The notes beneath the pieces were generated by a model. That model worked only from the letters and a program-made list of their open reading frames with translations. It had not been told where the DNA came from and searched no databases. From Dinoroseobacter sp049801095 (lineage in GTDB: Bacteria; Pseudomonadota; Alphaproteobacteria; Rhodobacterales; Rhodobacteraceae), in the NCBI RefSeq assembly GCF_049801095.1, contig NZ_JBNAGH010000003.1:558001-622000 (forward strand): 64,000 bases of DNA, written 5' to 3'. A program made the position numbers and the translations under genes. Below, one piece after another: positions 34,137 through 42,161 of this stretch (positions within the stretch are counted from its first letter, which is position 1; each line of letters opens with the position of its first letter).

Positions 34137-34907
34137 TCAGGGCGTGCAGCTCAGCGCGTCTGCAAACCCTGCCGGAGTGGCCGGGTAAGGCAAAGCTTGA
34201 CGCGACAGACGGCCACCTTCAAAGCGCACGGCGACGGTCCCTGACCAATTCGCCTCGGCCACCACCATCTCGAGGGCACCAGCGCAGTCGCGCACCCCGC
34301 CCGAGATGAAATCCTCGCCGATCCGATGGTTCGTCACGCCGGGCATCGCCGCGACCTGGGTCAAAGCCCGGTCCTCATAGCGCCAGAGCAACAGGGTCTT
34401 GGCCAGATGGGGCCGGTCGATATAGCCGATCTCCACCGCGCCATCGCGATCGAAATCCGCCGCCCCGATGGGTGCGAGCCAGCGATTGGTGCGCCCGATA
34501 TGGGGCGTCGCGGCGATCTTGCCCTCGGGACCGTAGATCGCCAATTGCCCGCCGAGATCTCGGTGGCTTTCGACCACCACGACCTCCGCCGCGCCATCCC
34601 CGTCGAGATCCGCAACCCGTGGGGCCAGATCCTCAAAGACCGAATGCTCCGGCAGCACGATCCGCAACCGACGCCCGCGATCCGTCACGATGGTCAGAGA
34701 GCCATACTCGATGGCATCGCCCAGCACCCCATGGGCGTAGCGGGTGGTCTCGTCCCCATACTCGGCGGACACCACACCCTCGGCGGCTTGAGCAGCCCCC
34801 GAGGCCAGCCACGGAGCGGCCAGCGCCACAAGCGCCCTGGCCAGCAGAGCGCCGCGCGCGCGCCGGACCCACAGGCGCGCCGCCAGACGCGGCGCCCGGA
34901 GGGTCAT
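34137..34907 (-). CDS. FG-GAP/VCBS-repeat exported protein
   Basis: A 256-residue protein with an N-terminal region of basic residues then hydrophobic ALVALAAPWLASGAAQA, a plausible signal peptide. Two calcium-binding-like FG-GAP motifs are visible: VADLDGDGAAEVVVVES and AADFDRDGAVEIGYIDR, suggesting a small beta-propeller fragment. Two Cys (VRDCAG, ALSCTP) could form a disulfide near the C-terminus. Function unknown. Its start overlaps the ferredoxin stop (34907), so it is probably second in an operon with ferredoxin; it converges on purD, 7 bp apart. Confidence 0.72.
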   Translation of the reverse strand: MTLRAPRLAARLWVRRARGALLARALVALAAPWLASGAAQAAEGVVSAEYGDETTRYAHGVLGDAIEYGSLTIVTDRGRRLRIVLPEHSVFEDLAPRVADLDGDGAAEVVVVESHRDLGGQLAIYGPEGKIAATPHIGRTNRWLAPIGAADFDRDGAVEIGYIDRPHLAKTLLLWRYEDRALTQVAAMPGVTNHRIGEDFISGGVRDCAGALEMVVAEANWSGTVAVRFEGGRLSRQALPYPATPAGFADALSCTP

Positions 34908-35230
34908 CAGATCTGCTTCTCGGGCATCTGCACCACGAGGCCGTCAATCGCATCCGAGACCTTGATCTGGCAGGTCAGACGCGAGCGCGCGGGGTCAGGC
35001 TCAAAGGCGAAATCCAGCATGTCTTCTTCCATGGCTTCCTTGCCCGGGATCTTCTCAACCCAATCGGGATGGACATAGACATGGCAGGTCGAGCAGGCGC
35101 AGGCACCGCCGCAATCGGCCTCGATGCCGGGAATGTTGTTGTCCCGGGCGCCTTCCATCACGGTCAGGCCATTGGCCACGTCGACCACATGCTCGGTCCC
35201 GTTGTGTTCGATATAGGTGATCTTCGCCAT
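34907..35230 (-). CDS. 2Fe-2S ferredoxin, adrenodoxin type
   Basis: A 107-residue electron carrier. The cluster ligands are Cys in CGGACACSTC (C-X5-C-X2-C) plus a fourth in RLTCQIKV, the adrenodoxin/putidaredoxin/FdVI arrangement. MAKITYIEHNGTEHVVDV is the typical start; the 15 extra upstream codons are not. Such ferredoxins serve P450s, Rieske oxygenases or iron-sulfur assembly; the partner is not in the window. It is divergent from the DnaE2-OB mini-gene. Confidence 0.92.
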   Translation of the reverse strand: MAKITYIEHNGTEHVVDVANGLTVMEGARDNNIPGIEADCGGACACSTCHVYVHPDWVEKIPGKEAMEEDMLDFAFEPDPARSRLTCQIKVSDAIDGLVVQMPEKQI

Positions 35231-35304
35231 TCTGACCGCGGTCCTTTGCTCTGCAAGACAAGTGTTAACCCTCACATAGTTCAGCCGCGCAGAATTGGCC
35301 AGCC

Positions 35305-35337
35305 TTGCGAAATCCGATAAATGTTCTACTTATGTTC
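35305..35337 (+). promoter_or_regulatory. SOS promoter with LexA box GTTC-N7-GTTC
   Basis: GTTC at 35323-35326 and GTTC at 35334-35337, separated by TACTTAT, exactly match the alphaproteobacterial LexA consensus. TTGCGA at 35305-35310 and TACTTA at 35327-35332 form a -35/-10 pair with 16-bp spacing, so the -10 sits inside the LexA box. Transcription would start about at 35340, the A of the next ATG. No Shine-Dalgarno lies between, consistent with a leaderless mRNA. Confidence 0.75.
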
Positions 35338-35339
35338 CC

Positions 35340-35732
35340 ATGCCTCCTCCCAGCGACCTTTCCGCGGGATCGCCGCCCCCCTGGCCCCGCCCCCCGGCCT
35401 GTATTCCGGCGGACCTGCTGCACCGCCCGCCCAATGGCGCGCGGGTCTGCGTGGCGGGGCTGGTCCTGCTGCGCCAGCGCCCCGGCACGGCCCATGGGGT
35501 GATCTTCGTCACGCTCGAGGATGAGACCGGCACGGTCAATGTGGTGGTCTGGAACAAGATCTATGAGCGCTACCGCCGGGCCGTGATCGCCGGACGCATG
35601 CTGCGCGTTCAGGGGCGGATCCAGCGCGAAGGGGCAGTCCTTCACCTGATCGCCGATGAGATCGAGGATTGCTCCGCCATGCTGGACCAGCTCCTGCGGC
35701 CGGAGATCTGCCGCGCCGCCGACCAGCCCTGA
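35340..35732 (+). CDS. Isolated DnaE2/ImuC C-terminal OB-fold domain, SOS-controlled
   Basis: A 130-residue protein matching only the extreme C-terminus of the error-prone polymerase DnaE2. GARVCVAGLVLLRQRPGTAH followed by GVIFVTLEDETG, VVVWNKIYERYRR and LRVQGRIQREGAVLHLIAD is the DnaE2 OB-fold sequence, distinct from DnaE1. The polymerase, PHP and thumb domains are absent: 110 bp upstream is the divergent ferredoxin. The ATG lies 3 bp after a LexA box. Either it is the scar of a deleted imuA-imuB-dnaE2 cassette or a functional SOS-induced OB protein. The frame is intact, with its own promoter and terminator. Confidence 0.82.
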   Translation: MPPPSDLSAGSPPPWPRPPACIPADLLHRPPNGARVCVAGLVLLRQRPGTAHGVIFVTLEDETGTVNVVVWNKIYERYRRAVIAGRMLRVQGRIQREGAVLHLIADEIEDCSAMLDQLLRPEICRAADQP

Positions 35733-35743
35733 GAAACGAAAAA

Positions 35744-35777
35744 CGCGCCCCCGGATCCCCGGAGGCGCGCCTGTTTT
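35744..35777. terminator. Bidirectional intrinsic terminator
   Basis: Arms CGCGCCCCCGG (35744-35754) and CCGGAGGCGCG (35759-35769) pair with one mismatch around ATCC. Plus-strand reading is followed by CCTGTTTT; minus-strand reading by TTTTTCG. It serves the mini-gene (+) and degP (-), which converge here. Confidence 0.85.
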
Positions 35778-35800
35778 CCAAGCTAATCGTCTCGCGAACG

Positions 35801-37306
35801 TCAGTTCAGCGAGAGCGCCACAAAGCGCGGCTCGTTATCCCGGCGCACCAGCAGCAGAAGCGAGTTGCGCCCGGCTTCCTTGGCCGCCTCGATCCGCTCT
35901 TCGAGCTCATCTGCGGACGCGATCTTCTCCTGACCGGCTTCGGTAATCACGTCACCGGCCCGCAGACCTTTTTCATAGGCCTCGGAGGTCTCGTCGATAT
36001 CGCTGACCACAAGCCCCGCGAGACCATTGGTGATGCCCAGCTGCTCGCGCAGCTCGTCATTCAGCTCGGTCACGGTCAGGCCCATGATCTCCTTCTCGAT
36101 CGGCTCATCCGCCGGGGCCGAGACAGGCACGGCGCGCTCCGCTTCCTCGCGGCGACCCAGGGTCACCAGCAGGGTCTGCGTCGCACCGGAGCGGAAGACC
36201 ACAACCCGCACGGCCTTGCCAACCGCGGTGTTGCCGACGATCTGCACCAGCTCGCGGGTGTCTTCCACATCGCGACCATCAAAGGTCAGGATCACGTCAC
36301 CCGCTTCCATGCCCGCATCGAGGGACGGGCCATCGGGCACATCCGTCACCAGCGCGCCCGCAGCCGTCTCAAGCCCCAGGGCCTCGGCCACATCGTCGGT
36401 GACATCCTGAATGCGCACACCCAGCCAACCGCGACGGGTCTCGCCGAACTCCTTGAGCTGGTCGACCACATTGGTCACAACGCCAGAGGCCATGGAGAAG
36501 CCAATGCCGATCGAGCCACCATTGGGCGACAGGATCGCGGTGTTCACACCGATCACGTCGCCATCCATGTTGAAGAGCGGACCGCCCGAGTTGCCCCGGT
36601 TGATCGCCGCATCGGTCTGGATGTAGTCGTCATAGGTGCCCGAAAGCGCGCGATTGCGCGCCGAGACGATCCCGGCAGAGACCGAGAAGCCCTGCCCCAG
36701 CGGGTTGCCGACGGCCATGACCCAATCGCCCACACGGGCCGCGTCACTGTCGCCGAAGCTCACGAAGGGCAGCGGCGCATCGCTTTCAACCTTCAGAAGG
36801 GCGATATCGGTGTTGGGATCCGTGCCGATCACCGTTGCCTCCAGCTCCTCGCCCGAGAAGAACTCGATCAGGATCTCATCGGCCTGCTCGATCACGTGGT
36901 TGTTCGTGACGATGAAGCCGTCCTCGGAGATCACGAAGCCCGAACCCAGCGCGTTGGAGCGGCGCTGGCGCGGAGCCGGACGCCCCTCTTCCTGCTGCCG
37001 GTCCATGAAATCGCGGAAGAAGTCTTCGAGCGGCGAGCCCTCGGGAACGATGGGCTGCGGCCCACCGGGTGTGGCCACATTGGTCGAGGTGGTGATGTTC
37101 ACCACCGCCGGGCTGACCCGTTCGGCCAGATCCGCAAAGCTGCCAGGGTTGTCCCGCGCCTCAGTGGCGAGGGTTTGTGCCAGCACCATCGCGAGGGCCA
37201 GAAGGGCCGCTGCCATGGCATGAAGGGGGGTCACCCGCCGGGACGCGGGGGTTGCGACCTGCGCAATGACCTGCGGCGCGCGTCGCTGTTCGTCGTGTCT
37301 GTTCAC
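35801..37306 (-). CDS. degP: Do-family periplasmic serine protease (DegP/HtrA)
   Basis: Degrades or chaperones misfolded envelope proteins. The 501-residue protein has an N-terminal signal anchor (MAAALLALAMVLAQTLA, about residues 30-46), trypsin-like domain with His in TNNHVIEQ, Asp in NTDIALLKV and Ser in RGNSGGPL, then two PDZ domains (about 285-375 and 400-500). The start is GTG with AGGAGG about 10 nt upstream. It follows hflK-hflC-DUF2065 on the same strand after a 175-bp gap, a conserved envelope-quality-control arrangement. Confidence 0.94.
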   Translation of the reverse strand: MNRHDEQRRAPQVIAQVATPASRRVTPLHAMAAALLALAMVLAQTLATEARDNPGSFADLAERVSPAVVNITTSTNVATPGGPQPIVPEGSPLEDFFRDFMDRQQEEGRPAPRQRRSNALGSGFVISEDGFIVTNNHVIEQADEILIEFFSGEELEATVIGTDPNTDIALLKVESDAPLPFVSFGDSDAARVGDWVMAVGNPLGQGFSVSAGIVSARNRALSGTYDDYIQTDAAINRGNSGGPLFNMDGDVIGVNTAILSPNGGSIGIGFSMASGVVTNVVDQLKEFGETRRGWLGVRIQDVTDDVAEALGLETAAGALVTDVPDGPSLDAGMEAGDVILTFDGRDVEDTRELVQIVGNTAVGKAVRVVVFRSGATQTLLVTLGRREEAERAVPVSAPADEPIEKEIMGLTVTELNDELREQLGITNGLAGLVVSDIDETSEAYEKGLRAGDVITEAGQEKIASADELEERIEAAKEAGRNSLLLLVRRDNEPRFVALSLN

Positions 37307-37434
37307 TCTTGGGGTCCTCCTGAAAGCCCGCCACGGGGGAGCGGGTCTTAGGTCTTCTCACGGGACAGAGCCCATGCTGTCCCAGATGTTTTCATTGCCC
37401 ACGCCATATTCAAGCGTCCTGCCTCTCGCGCGTC

Positions 37435-37450
37435 GTCACGTAGACGTGAC
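37435..37450. promoter_or_regulatory. GTCACGT-AG-ACGTGAC dyad upstream of degP
   Basis: A 7-2-7 perfect inverted repeat, 130 bp upstream of the degP start and 30 bp after the DUF2065 stop. On the minus strand CTTGAA lies about 20 bp downstream of it, similar to a heat-shock sigma -35 element, but I see no matching -10. Function as operator or transcript end is unproven. Confidence 0.35.
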
Positions 37451-37480
37451 ATGCCCGGGCGGCAGTGTTCCACGGGATCG

Positions 37481-37675
37481 CTAGGCGACCAAGCTCTTTC
37501 CCACCCAGACAAGGATAGTACCTAGGGCGATTGCCGCCAAACCCAAGCCGCGTCGGGTCGAGACCGGCATGCGCGCAAAAGCGGCCAGCAGATCCTCGAT
37601 ACGCGAAGGGGCCAGTGCGAACACCAGCCCCTCGATCACGAAGACCAACCCGAGGGCGGTCAGAATGACATCCAT
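37481..37675 (-). CDS. DUF2065 membrane protein, 64 aa
   Basis: A small inner-membrane protein with two hydrophobic helices (about residues 3-20 and 45-62) separated by a basic loop SRIEDLLAAFARMP. This is the DUF2065 family, which is commonly encoded beside hflC. Function is unknown; a role linked to the HflKC complex is inferred from conserved neighbourhood. Its ATG overlaps the hflC stop (TGATG), so it is coupled to hflC. Confidence 0.88.
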   Translation of the reverse strand: MDVILTALGLVFVIEGLVFALAPSRIEDLLAAFARMPVSTRRGLGLAAIALGTILVWVGKSLVA

Positions 37676-38559
37676 CAGCGCTGCGAAGGCGCCACTGTGC
37701 CGTCGAGATAGTCGAAGAACTCGCTATCCGGGGCGATGACCATGGTGGAGTTGGAACCCTGCAGGGCCCGCTCATAGGCGGTCATGGAGCGATAGAATTC
37801 AAAGAATTCCGGATCCGCCCCAAAGGCGCTGGCAAAGATCGCGTTCCGACGGGCATCCGCCTCACCGCGGGTGATGTCGGCTTCCTTCTGGGATTCGGAG
37901 ACAAGCTCGACCACGGTCCGGTCGGCTTGGGCGCGGACACGCTGCGCCGCTTCTTCACCGCGCGCGATCTCGTCCGCGGCTTCCCGTTCCCGTTCCGCCC
38001 GCATCCGGGCGAAGGTCGCGTCCAAGTTCTGCGCCGGCAGGTTGGTCTGTTTCAGGCGCACATCCACCACTTCGAGGCCGATATCGGACGCCCGTGCCCG
38101 TGCCCCTGCGGTGATGCGCGAGGTCAGATCGGCGCGATCTGCCGAGAGGATCGTGTTCGAGGTCACACCGTCCGAACCTAGCACGGCCCGGATCTGCGGG
38201 TTGAGGATGCCTTCGAGGCGTTGCTCCGCCGCACGCATGCCACCGACACCGACCGCCTGCCGGAACTGGACCACGTCCGAAATCCGGTAGCGCGCGAAGG
38301 CGTCGACCACGAGACGCCGATCGTCGGAGGGCGTGACTTCGATGGGCTGGGTGTCGAGGCTCAGGATACGGTCGTCATAGCGCACGACCTCCTGAATGAA
38401 GGGGATCTTGAACGCGAGTCCCGGGTTCTCCTTCACGGCCTTGATCTGACCGAACTGGAGCACGAGGGCCTTTTCACGTTCATCCACGATGAAGAGCGAG
38501 TTGATCGCGACGAAACCGACAATCGCGACGGCAATCAGGCCAATAGGTCCCTTTTTCAT
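37675..38559 (-). CDS. hflC: HflC, modulator of FtsH protease
   Basis: SPFH/prohibitin protein that, with HflK, forms a periplasmic-facing ring controlling FtsH. The 294-residue protein has an N-terminal membrane anchor (IGLIAVAIVGFVAINSLFIV), the SPFH domain with DERENALVLQFG-like DEREKALVLQFGQIK, and a helical Ala/Glu/Arg region with RMRAEREREAADEIARGEEAAQ. Its start overlaps the hflK stop and its stop overlaps DUF2065, so all three are translationally coupled. Confidence 0.94.
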   Translation of the reverse strand: MKKGPIGLIAVAIVGFVAINSLFIVDEREKALVLQFGQIKAVKENPGLAFKIPFIQEVVRYDDRILSLDTQPIEVTPSDDRRLVVDAFARYRISDVVQFRQAVGVGGMRAAEQRLEGILNPQIRAVLGSDGVTSNTILSADRADLTSRITAGARARASDIGLEVVDVRLKQTNLPAQNLDATFARMRAEREREAADEIARGEEAAQRVRAQADRTVVELVSESQKEADITRGEADARRNAIFASAFGADPEFFEFYRSMTAYERALQGSNSTMVIAPDSEFFDYLDGTVAPSQR

Positions 38560-39713
38560 CAGTTCGTTCCTCCGGCCGGACGGCGCAACTCATTGAGGGG
38601 CAGATAGGGGACGACGCCTTGGGTACCGCTCTCTGCATCACTGTCGAGGATGACCTTGTCGATCCCGCCGAGCACACGCTCCATCGTCTCGAGATAGAGA
38701 CGTTTGCGGGTCACCTCCGGCGCGTTCTGATATTCAGCCAGAACGGCGGTAAAGCGGCTGGCTTCACCCTCGGCCTCGTTCACGACCTGAGCGCGATAGG
38801 CTTCGGCCTGTTCGAGAAGCTGGGCGGCTTCACCGCGCGCGCCCGCGAGAACGCGGTTGGCATAGGCGTCCGCCTGACGTTCCAGACGGTCCCGCTCCTG
38901 TTCGGCGGCCTGCACTTCGCGGAAGGCATCGATCACCTGCTCGGGCGGGTCGGCCCGGTCGAGGTTGAGACGCACCACATTGATGCCGCTGACATAGCTG
39001 TCGAGGGTTTCCTGGATCCGGTCCTGCACCTGTTGTGCAATCAGTTCACGATCCCGGTTCAGGATCGGCGCCAGTTCGGACTGGGCGATCACTTCGCGCA
39101 TGGCCGCTTCGGACACCGCGCGCACGGTCTCCTGACCATCGCGCAGGTTGAACAGGAAGGCTGCCGGGTCGGAGATGTTCCAGACCACGTCAAAGTCGAT
39201 ATCCACGATGTTTTCATCCGTGGTCAGCATCAGACCGTCTTCGCCGCGCGTGCTGGTGCGGGACGTGCCGATCTCTTCGGTGTTTTCCCGCGTCACCGGC
39301 AGAACCTCTGCGGTCACAAGCGGCCAAGGCGCGAAGTTCAGACCCGGGTTGCCAACGGCAGAGAACTCACCGAGGAACAGCTCGACCGATTGTTCTTCCG
39401 GACGCACCGTGTAGAGGGACGAATAAACCCACAGGCCAACCGCCGCGAGCGCCGCAAGAGCCACTGTGCCCTTGGTGATCTTCGGGCCACCACCGCCACC
39501 GCCCGGGCTGCGCCCGTTGGTGCCGCCGCCGCGACCGCCCATGAGGACACGCAGCTGCTCCTGGCCTTTTTTCATGATCTCGTCGATTTCGGGGATTTGA
39601 CCGTTATCTCCGGGGCCTCCGGGCCGTCGGCCGCCGCGATTGTCACCGCCTCGGTTGTCGCCACCGTTGCGACCACCCCCGCCGCCCCAGGGTCCACCGT
39701 TGTTATTCGCCAT
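38559..39713 (-). CDS. hflK: HflK, modulator of FtsH protease
   Basis: Partner of HflC. The 384-residue protein has a Gly/Asn/Arg-rich cytosolic N-terminus (residues 1-80, GGDNRGG-type repeats), a membrane anchor (ALAALAAVGLWVYSSLYTV near residue 87), the SPFH domain starting VRPEEQSVELFLGEF, and the coiled Ala/Glu region. The start at 39713 (MANNNGG) fits the family; 19 upstream codons are open but lie in the spacer. First gene of hflK-hflC-DUF2065. Confidence 0.94.
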   Translation of the reverse strand: MANNNGGPWGGGGGRNGGDNRGGDNRGGRRPGGPGDNGQIPEIDEIMKKGQEQLRVLMGGRGGGTNGRSPGGGGGGPKITKGTVALAALAAVGLWVYSSLYTVRPEEQSVELFLGEFSAVGNPGLNFAPWPLVTAEVLPVTRENTEEIGTSRTSTRGEDGLMLTTDENIVDIDFDVVWNISDPAAFLFNLRDGQETVRAVSEAAMREVIAQSELAPILNRDRELIAQQVQDRIQETLDSYVSGINVVRLNLDRADPPEQVIDAFREVQAAEQERDRLERQADAYANRVLAGARGEAAQLLEQAEAYRAQVVNEAEGEASRFTAVLAEYQNAPEVTRKRLYLETMERVLGGIDKVILDSDAESGTQGVVPYLPLNELRRPAGGTN

Positions 39714-39779
39714 CCGTTTTCCTTGTCGTCTGCATATCGTCGTAACTCCCCTCAGGACATGGTTGCGCACGCCCGGATA

Positions 39780-41231
39780 TCAAGCGCTCCGCACGGGTGA
39801 TTTCATCGTGACCAACTCTTCGGAGATGGTCGGATGCACCGCGCAGACCCTGTCGAAATCCGCTTTCGTCGCCCCCATTTTCACTGCAATCCCGGCAAGC
39901 TGGATCATCTCGCCAGCATGATCGGCCACGATGTGGCAGCCCAGAACCTTGTCCGTGGCCTTGCTGACCACGAGCTTCATGAGCACCCGGTCGGACTTTC
40001 CGGCAAAGGCGCCCTGCATCGCCCGGAAGGAGGTACAGTAGATATCCACCGGTTCCTGCTCGCGGGCCTGTTCTTCGCTCAGACCGATCGTCCCGAGCTC
40101 GGGCTGGGTAAAGATCGCCGACGGGATCAGGTCGTGATCGGGCTTTGTTGGGTTGCCTTTAAACACCGTCTCGACAAACGCCATGCCCTCGCGGATCGCC
40201 ACGGGCGTCAGCTGCACCCGGTTGGTCACATCGCCAATGGCATAGATCGAGGGGATGTTGGTCTGGGAATAGTCATCAACGACCACCTCCCCGCGGCGCC
40301 CGACGGCCACGCCCGCCTCCTCGAGACCCAGCCCCTGGGTCGAAGGGCTGCGCCCGGTGGCGAACATCACCTGATCGTAGACGCCTTCCTGCCCGTTGGT
40401 CGCCTTGACCCAAACCGGCCCACAAGCCGGCCCTGCCTCCGCAAGATCGGCGGCATCTTGTGCGGCGGCGCCCATGGCCGGATCCGTGCTGGTCAGGATC
40501 TGCGCGTTTTCTGCATCCGAAGCCGCGCGCATCTCGACAATATTCGTGCCCAGATGCAGGTTCACGCCCTTCTCGCGCATGGCCTCGGCCACGAGCCCCC
40601 GGGCCTCGTCATCAAAACCCCGCAGGATCTGCGCCCCGCGATAGTATTGCGTGACCTCCACCCCCAAGCCATTGAGAATGCACGCGAACTCGCAGGCGAT
40701 ATAACCGCCGCCGATGATCAGAACCGATTTCGGCAGGCTCTCAAGCTGGAAGATCTCATTCGACGTGATGCCCAGATGGGCATTCGGCAGATCCGGGCGC
40801 ACCGGATAGCCGCCCGTCGCAACAAGGATGTGCTTGGCGGTCTTCGTCTCGCCCGAGGCGAGCTTCACCGTATGCGGGTCGACCAGCGTGGCGCGGCTGT
40901 CAAAGATCTCCACATCCGAGCCGTTCAGCAGGCTGCGATAGACCTCTTCCAGCCGGTTCAGTTCGGTATTCAGCTTGGTCCGGAAAGGAAGCCAATCGAA
41001 ATCGCCGTCCTGGATGTCCCAGCCATAGGCGCGCGCCTCTTCCGGCATTTCGCCATAGCCCGAGGCGAACACCATCAGCTTTTTGGGAACACAGCCGCGG
41101 ATCACACAGGTCCCGCCCATGCGGTACTCTTCGGCCAGCGCGACTTTGGCACCTTCGGCGGAGGCCACGCGCGCGGCCCGAACGCCACCGGAGCCTCCCC
41201 CGATGACAAACAAATCGTAGTCAAAACTCAT
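39780..41231 (-). CDS. gor: Glutathione-disulfide reductase
   Basis: Reduces oxidised glutathione with NADPH. The 483-residue protein has FAD motif FVIGGGSGGVRAAR, redox disulfide Cys42/Cys47 in GGTCVIRGCVPKK, NAD(P) motif IIGGGYIACEFA near residue 172 and the C-terminal catalytic AVHPTISEELV. An Ala/Asp/Glu-rich stretch of about 30 residues at 236-270 (containing AENAQILTSTDPAMGAAAQ) interrupts the NADPH domain and is longer than usual. ATG at 41231 has GGAG 8 nt upstream. It is followed on the same strand by hflK, 66 bp away. Confidence 0.93.
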   Translation of the reverse strand: MSFDYDLFVIGGGSGGVRAARVASAEGAKVALAEEYRMGGTCVIRGCVPKKLMVFASGYGEMPEEARAYGWDIQDGDFDWLPFRTKLNTELNRLEEVYRSLLNGSDVEIFDSRATLVDPHTVKLASGETKTAKHILVATGGYPVRPDLPNAHLGITSNEIFQLESLPKSVLIIGGGYIACEFACILNGLGVEVTQYYRGAQILRGFDDEARGLVAEAMREKGVNLHLGTNIVEMRAASDAENAQILTSTDPAMGAAAQDAADLAEAGPACGPVWVKATNGQEGVYDQVMFATGRSPSTQGLGLEEAGVAVGRRGEVVVDDYSQTNIPSIYAIGDVTNRVQLTPVAIREGMAFVETVFKGNPTKPDHDLIPSAIFTQPELGTIGLSEEQAREQEPVDIYCTSFRAMQGAFAGKSDRVLMKLVVSKATDKVLGCHIVADHAGEMIQLAGIAVKMGATKADFDRVCAVHPTISEELVTMKSPVRSA

Positions 41232-41275
41232 GGGGTCGCTCCTGTCTTCCACGCCGACCCCACCCGGGTCAGTCG

Positions 41276-42058
41276 TTACTGGTCGGAGAATACGTTGCGC
41301 GCGCCCGGGACTTCAACCTGCTCTTGGTGCACGCTTCCGGCATTGATATCGCGCAGCTCGACACTGCCATCGCCCTTGCCGATCACCACGATGTCGCAAA
41401 TGTCGAGGAAGAGCCCGTTCTCCACCACACCCGGCAGCTGGTTCAGCACGAGCGAGAGCTGGCGAGCATTTCCAATGCGTTGCAGATCCAGATCGACGAT
41501 CACATTGCCCTCATCGGTGATATAGGGCGTGTCTCCATCCATGCGCAGGCGCGTCTCGCGCCCGGCCACATCGATGTTGATAAGGGTCTCTTCGATCAGG
41601 GTCTTGGTGGTCTCCCAGCCAAATTTGATCACCTCCACCGGCAGGGGGAAGGCCCCCAGCGTGGCCACGGCCTTGGACGAATCAGTGATCACAATCATCT
41701 GGTCCGAGGCTGTCGCGACGATCTTTTCCTGCAAAAGCGCGCCACCACCGCCTTTGATCAGGTTCAGCCCCGGGTCAAACTCATCCGCGCCATCAATGGT
41801 CAGATCGAGCCATTTGACATCATCCAGGGTTGTTACCGTCAGGCCCAGTTCCCGGGCGAGCTCTGCCGTACGGGTCGAGGTCGCCACACAGGTGATCTGC
41901 ATCCCTTCTTCGGCCACCACTTCGGCCAGATGGCGCACCATCCAGGCCGCGGTCGAGCCCGTGCCAAGGCCAACCCGCATGCCGTCTTCGATAAACCCGA
42001 CAGCGCGTTTTGCCGCGACGTATTTTGCGCGATCAATTGGGGACAATTCTCCGGACAT
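41276..42058 (-). CDS. rpiA: Ribose-5-phosphate isomerase A
   Basis: Interconverts ribose-5-phosphate and ribulose-5-phosphate. The 260-residue protein contains MRVGLGTGSTAAWMVRHL near residue 27 (phosphate binding), LTIDGADEFDPGLNLIKGGGGALLQEK near residue 83 with the catalytic Asp/Glu/Lys set, and DICDIVVIGKGDG near the C-terminus. Length is slightly above the 220-240 usual for bacterial RpiA. It sits upstream of gor on the same strand (44 bp), a common alphaproteobacterial pairing. Confidence 0.94.
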   Translation of the reverse strand: MSGELSPIDRAKYVAAKRAVGFIEDGMRVGLGTGSTAAWMVRHLAEVVAEEGMQITCVATSTRTAELARELGLTVTTLDDVKWLDLTIDGADEFDPGLNLIKGGGGALLQEKIVATASDQMIVITDSSKAVATLGAFPLPVEVIKFGWETTKTLIEETLINIDVAGRETRLRMDGDTPYITDEGNVIVDLDLQRIGNARQLSLVLNQLPGVVENGLFLDICDIVVIGKGDGSVELRDINAGSVHQEQVEVPGARNVFSDQ

Positions 42059-42161
42059 AGGGCCTGCTCCTCGACGGTCACGGGCCGCTTATGGGACAAA
42101 AGCGCGCGATGCGCGAGACCATGGAGCGATTTTCCTGAAATTCTCGTGAGGACCGGCGGAC

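Noticed and set aside
35295..35339. TTG start at 35295 for the DnaE2-OB gene
   Set aside because: It would place the LexA box and the -10 element inside the coding region, and there is no Shine-Dalgarno.
35669..37351. 560-residue plus-strand open frame over degP
   Set aside because: His/Arg-rich shadow. The minus strand encodes the full serine-protease triad and PDZ domains.
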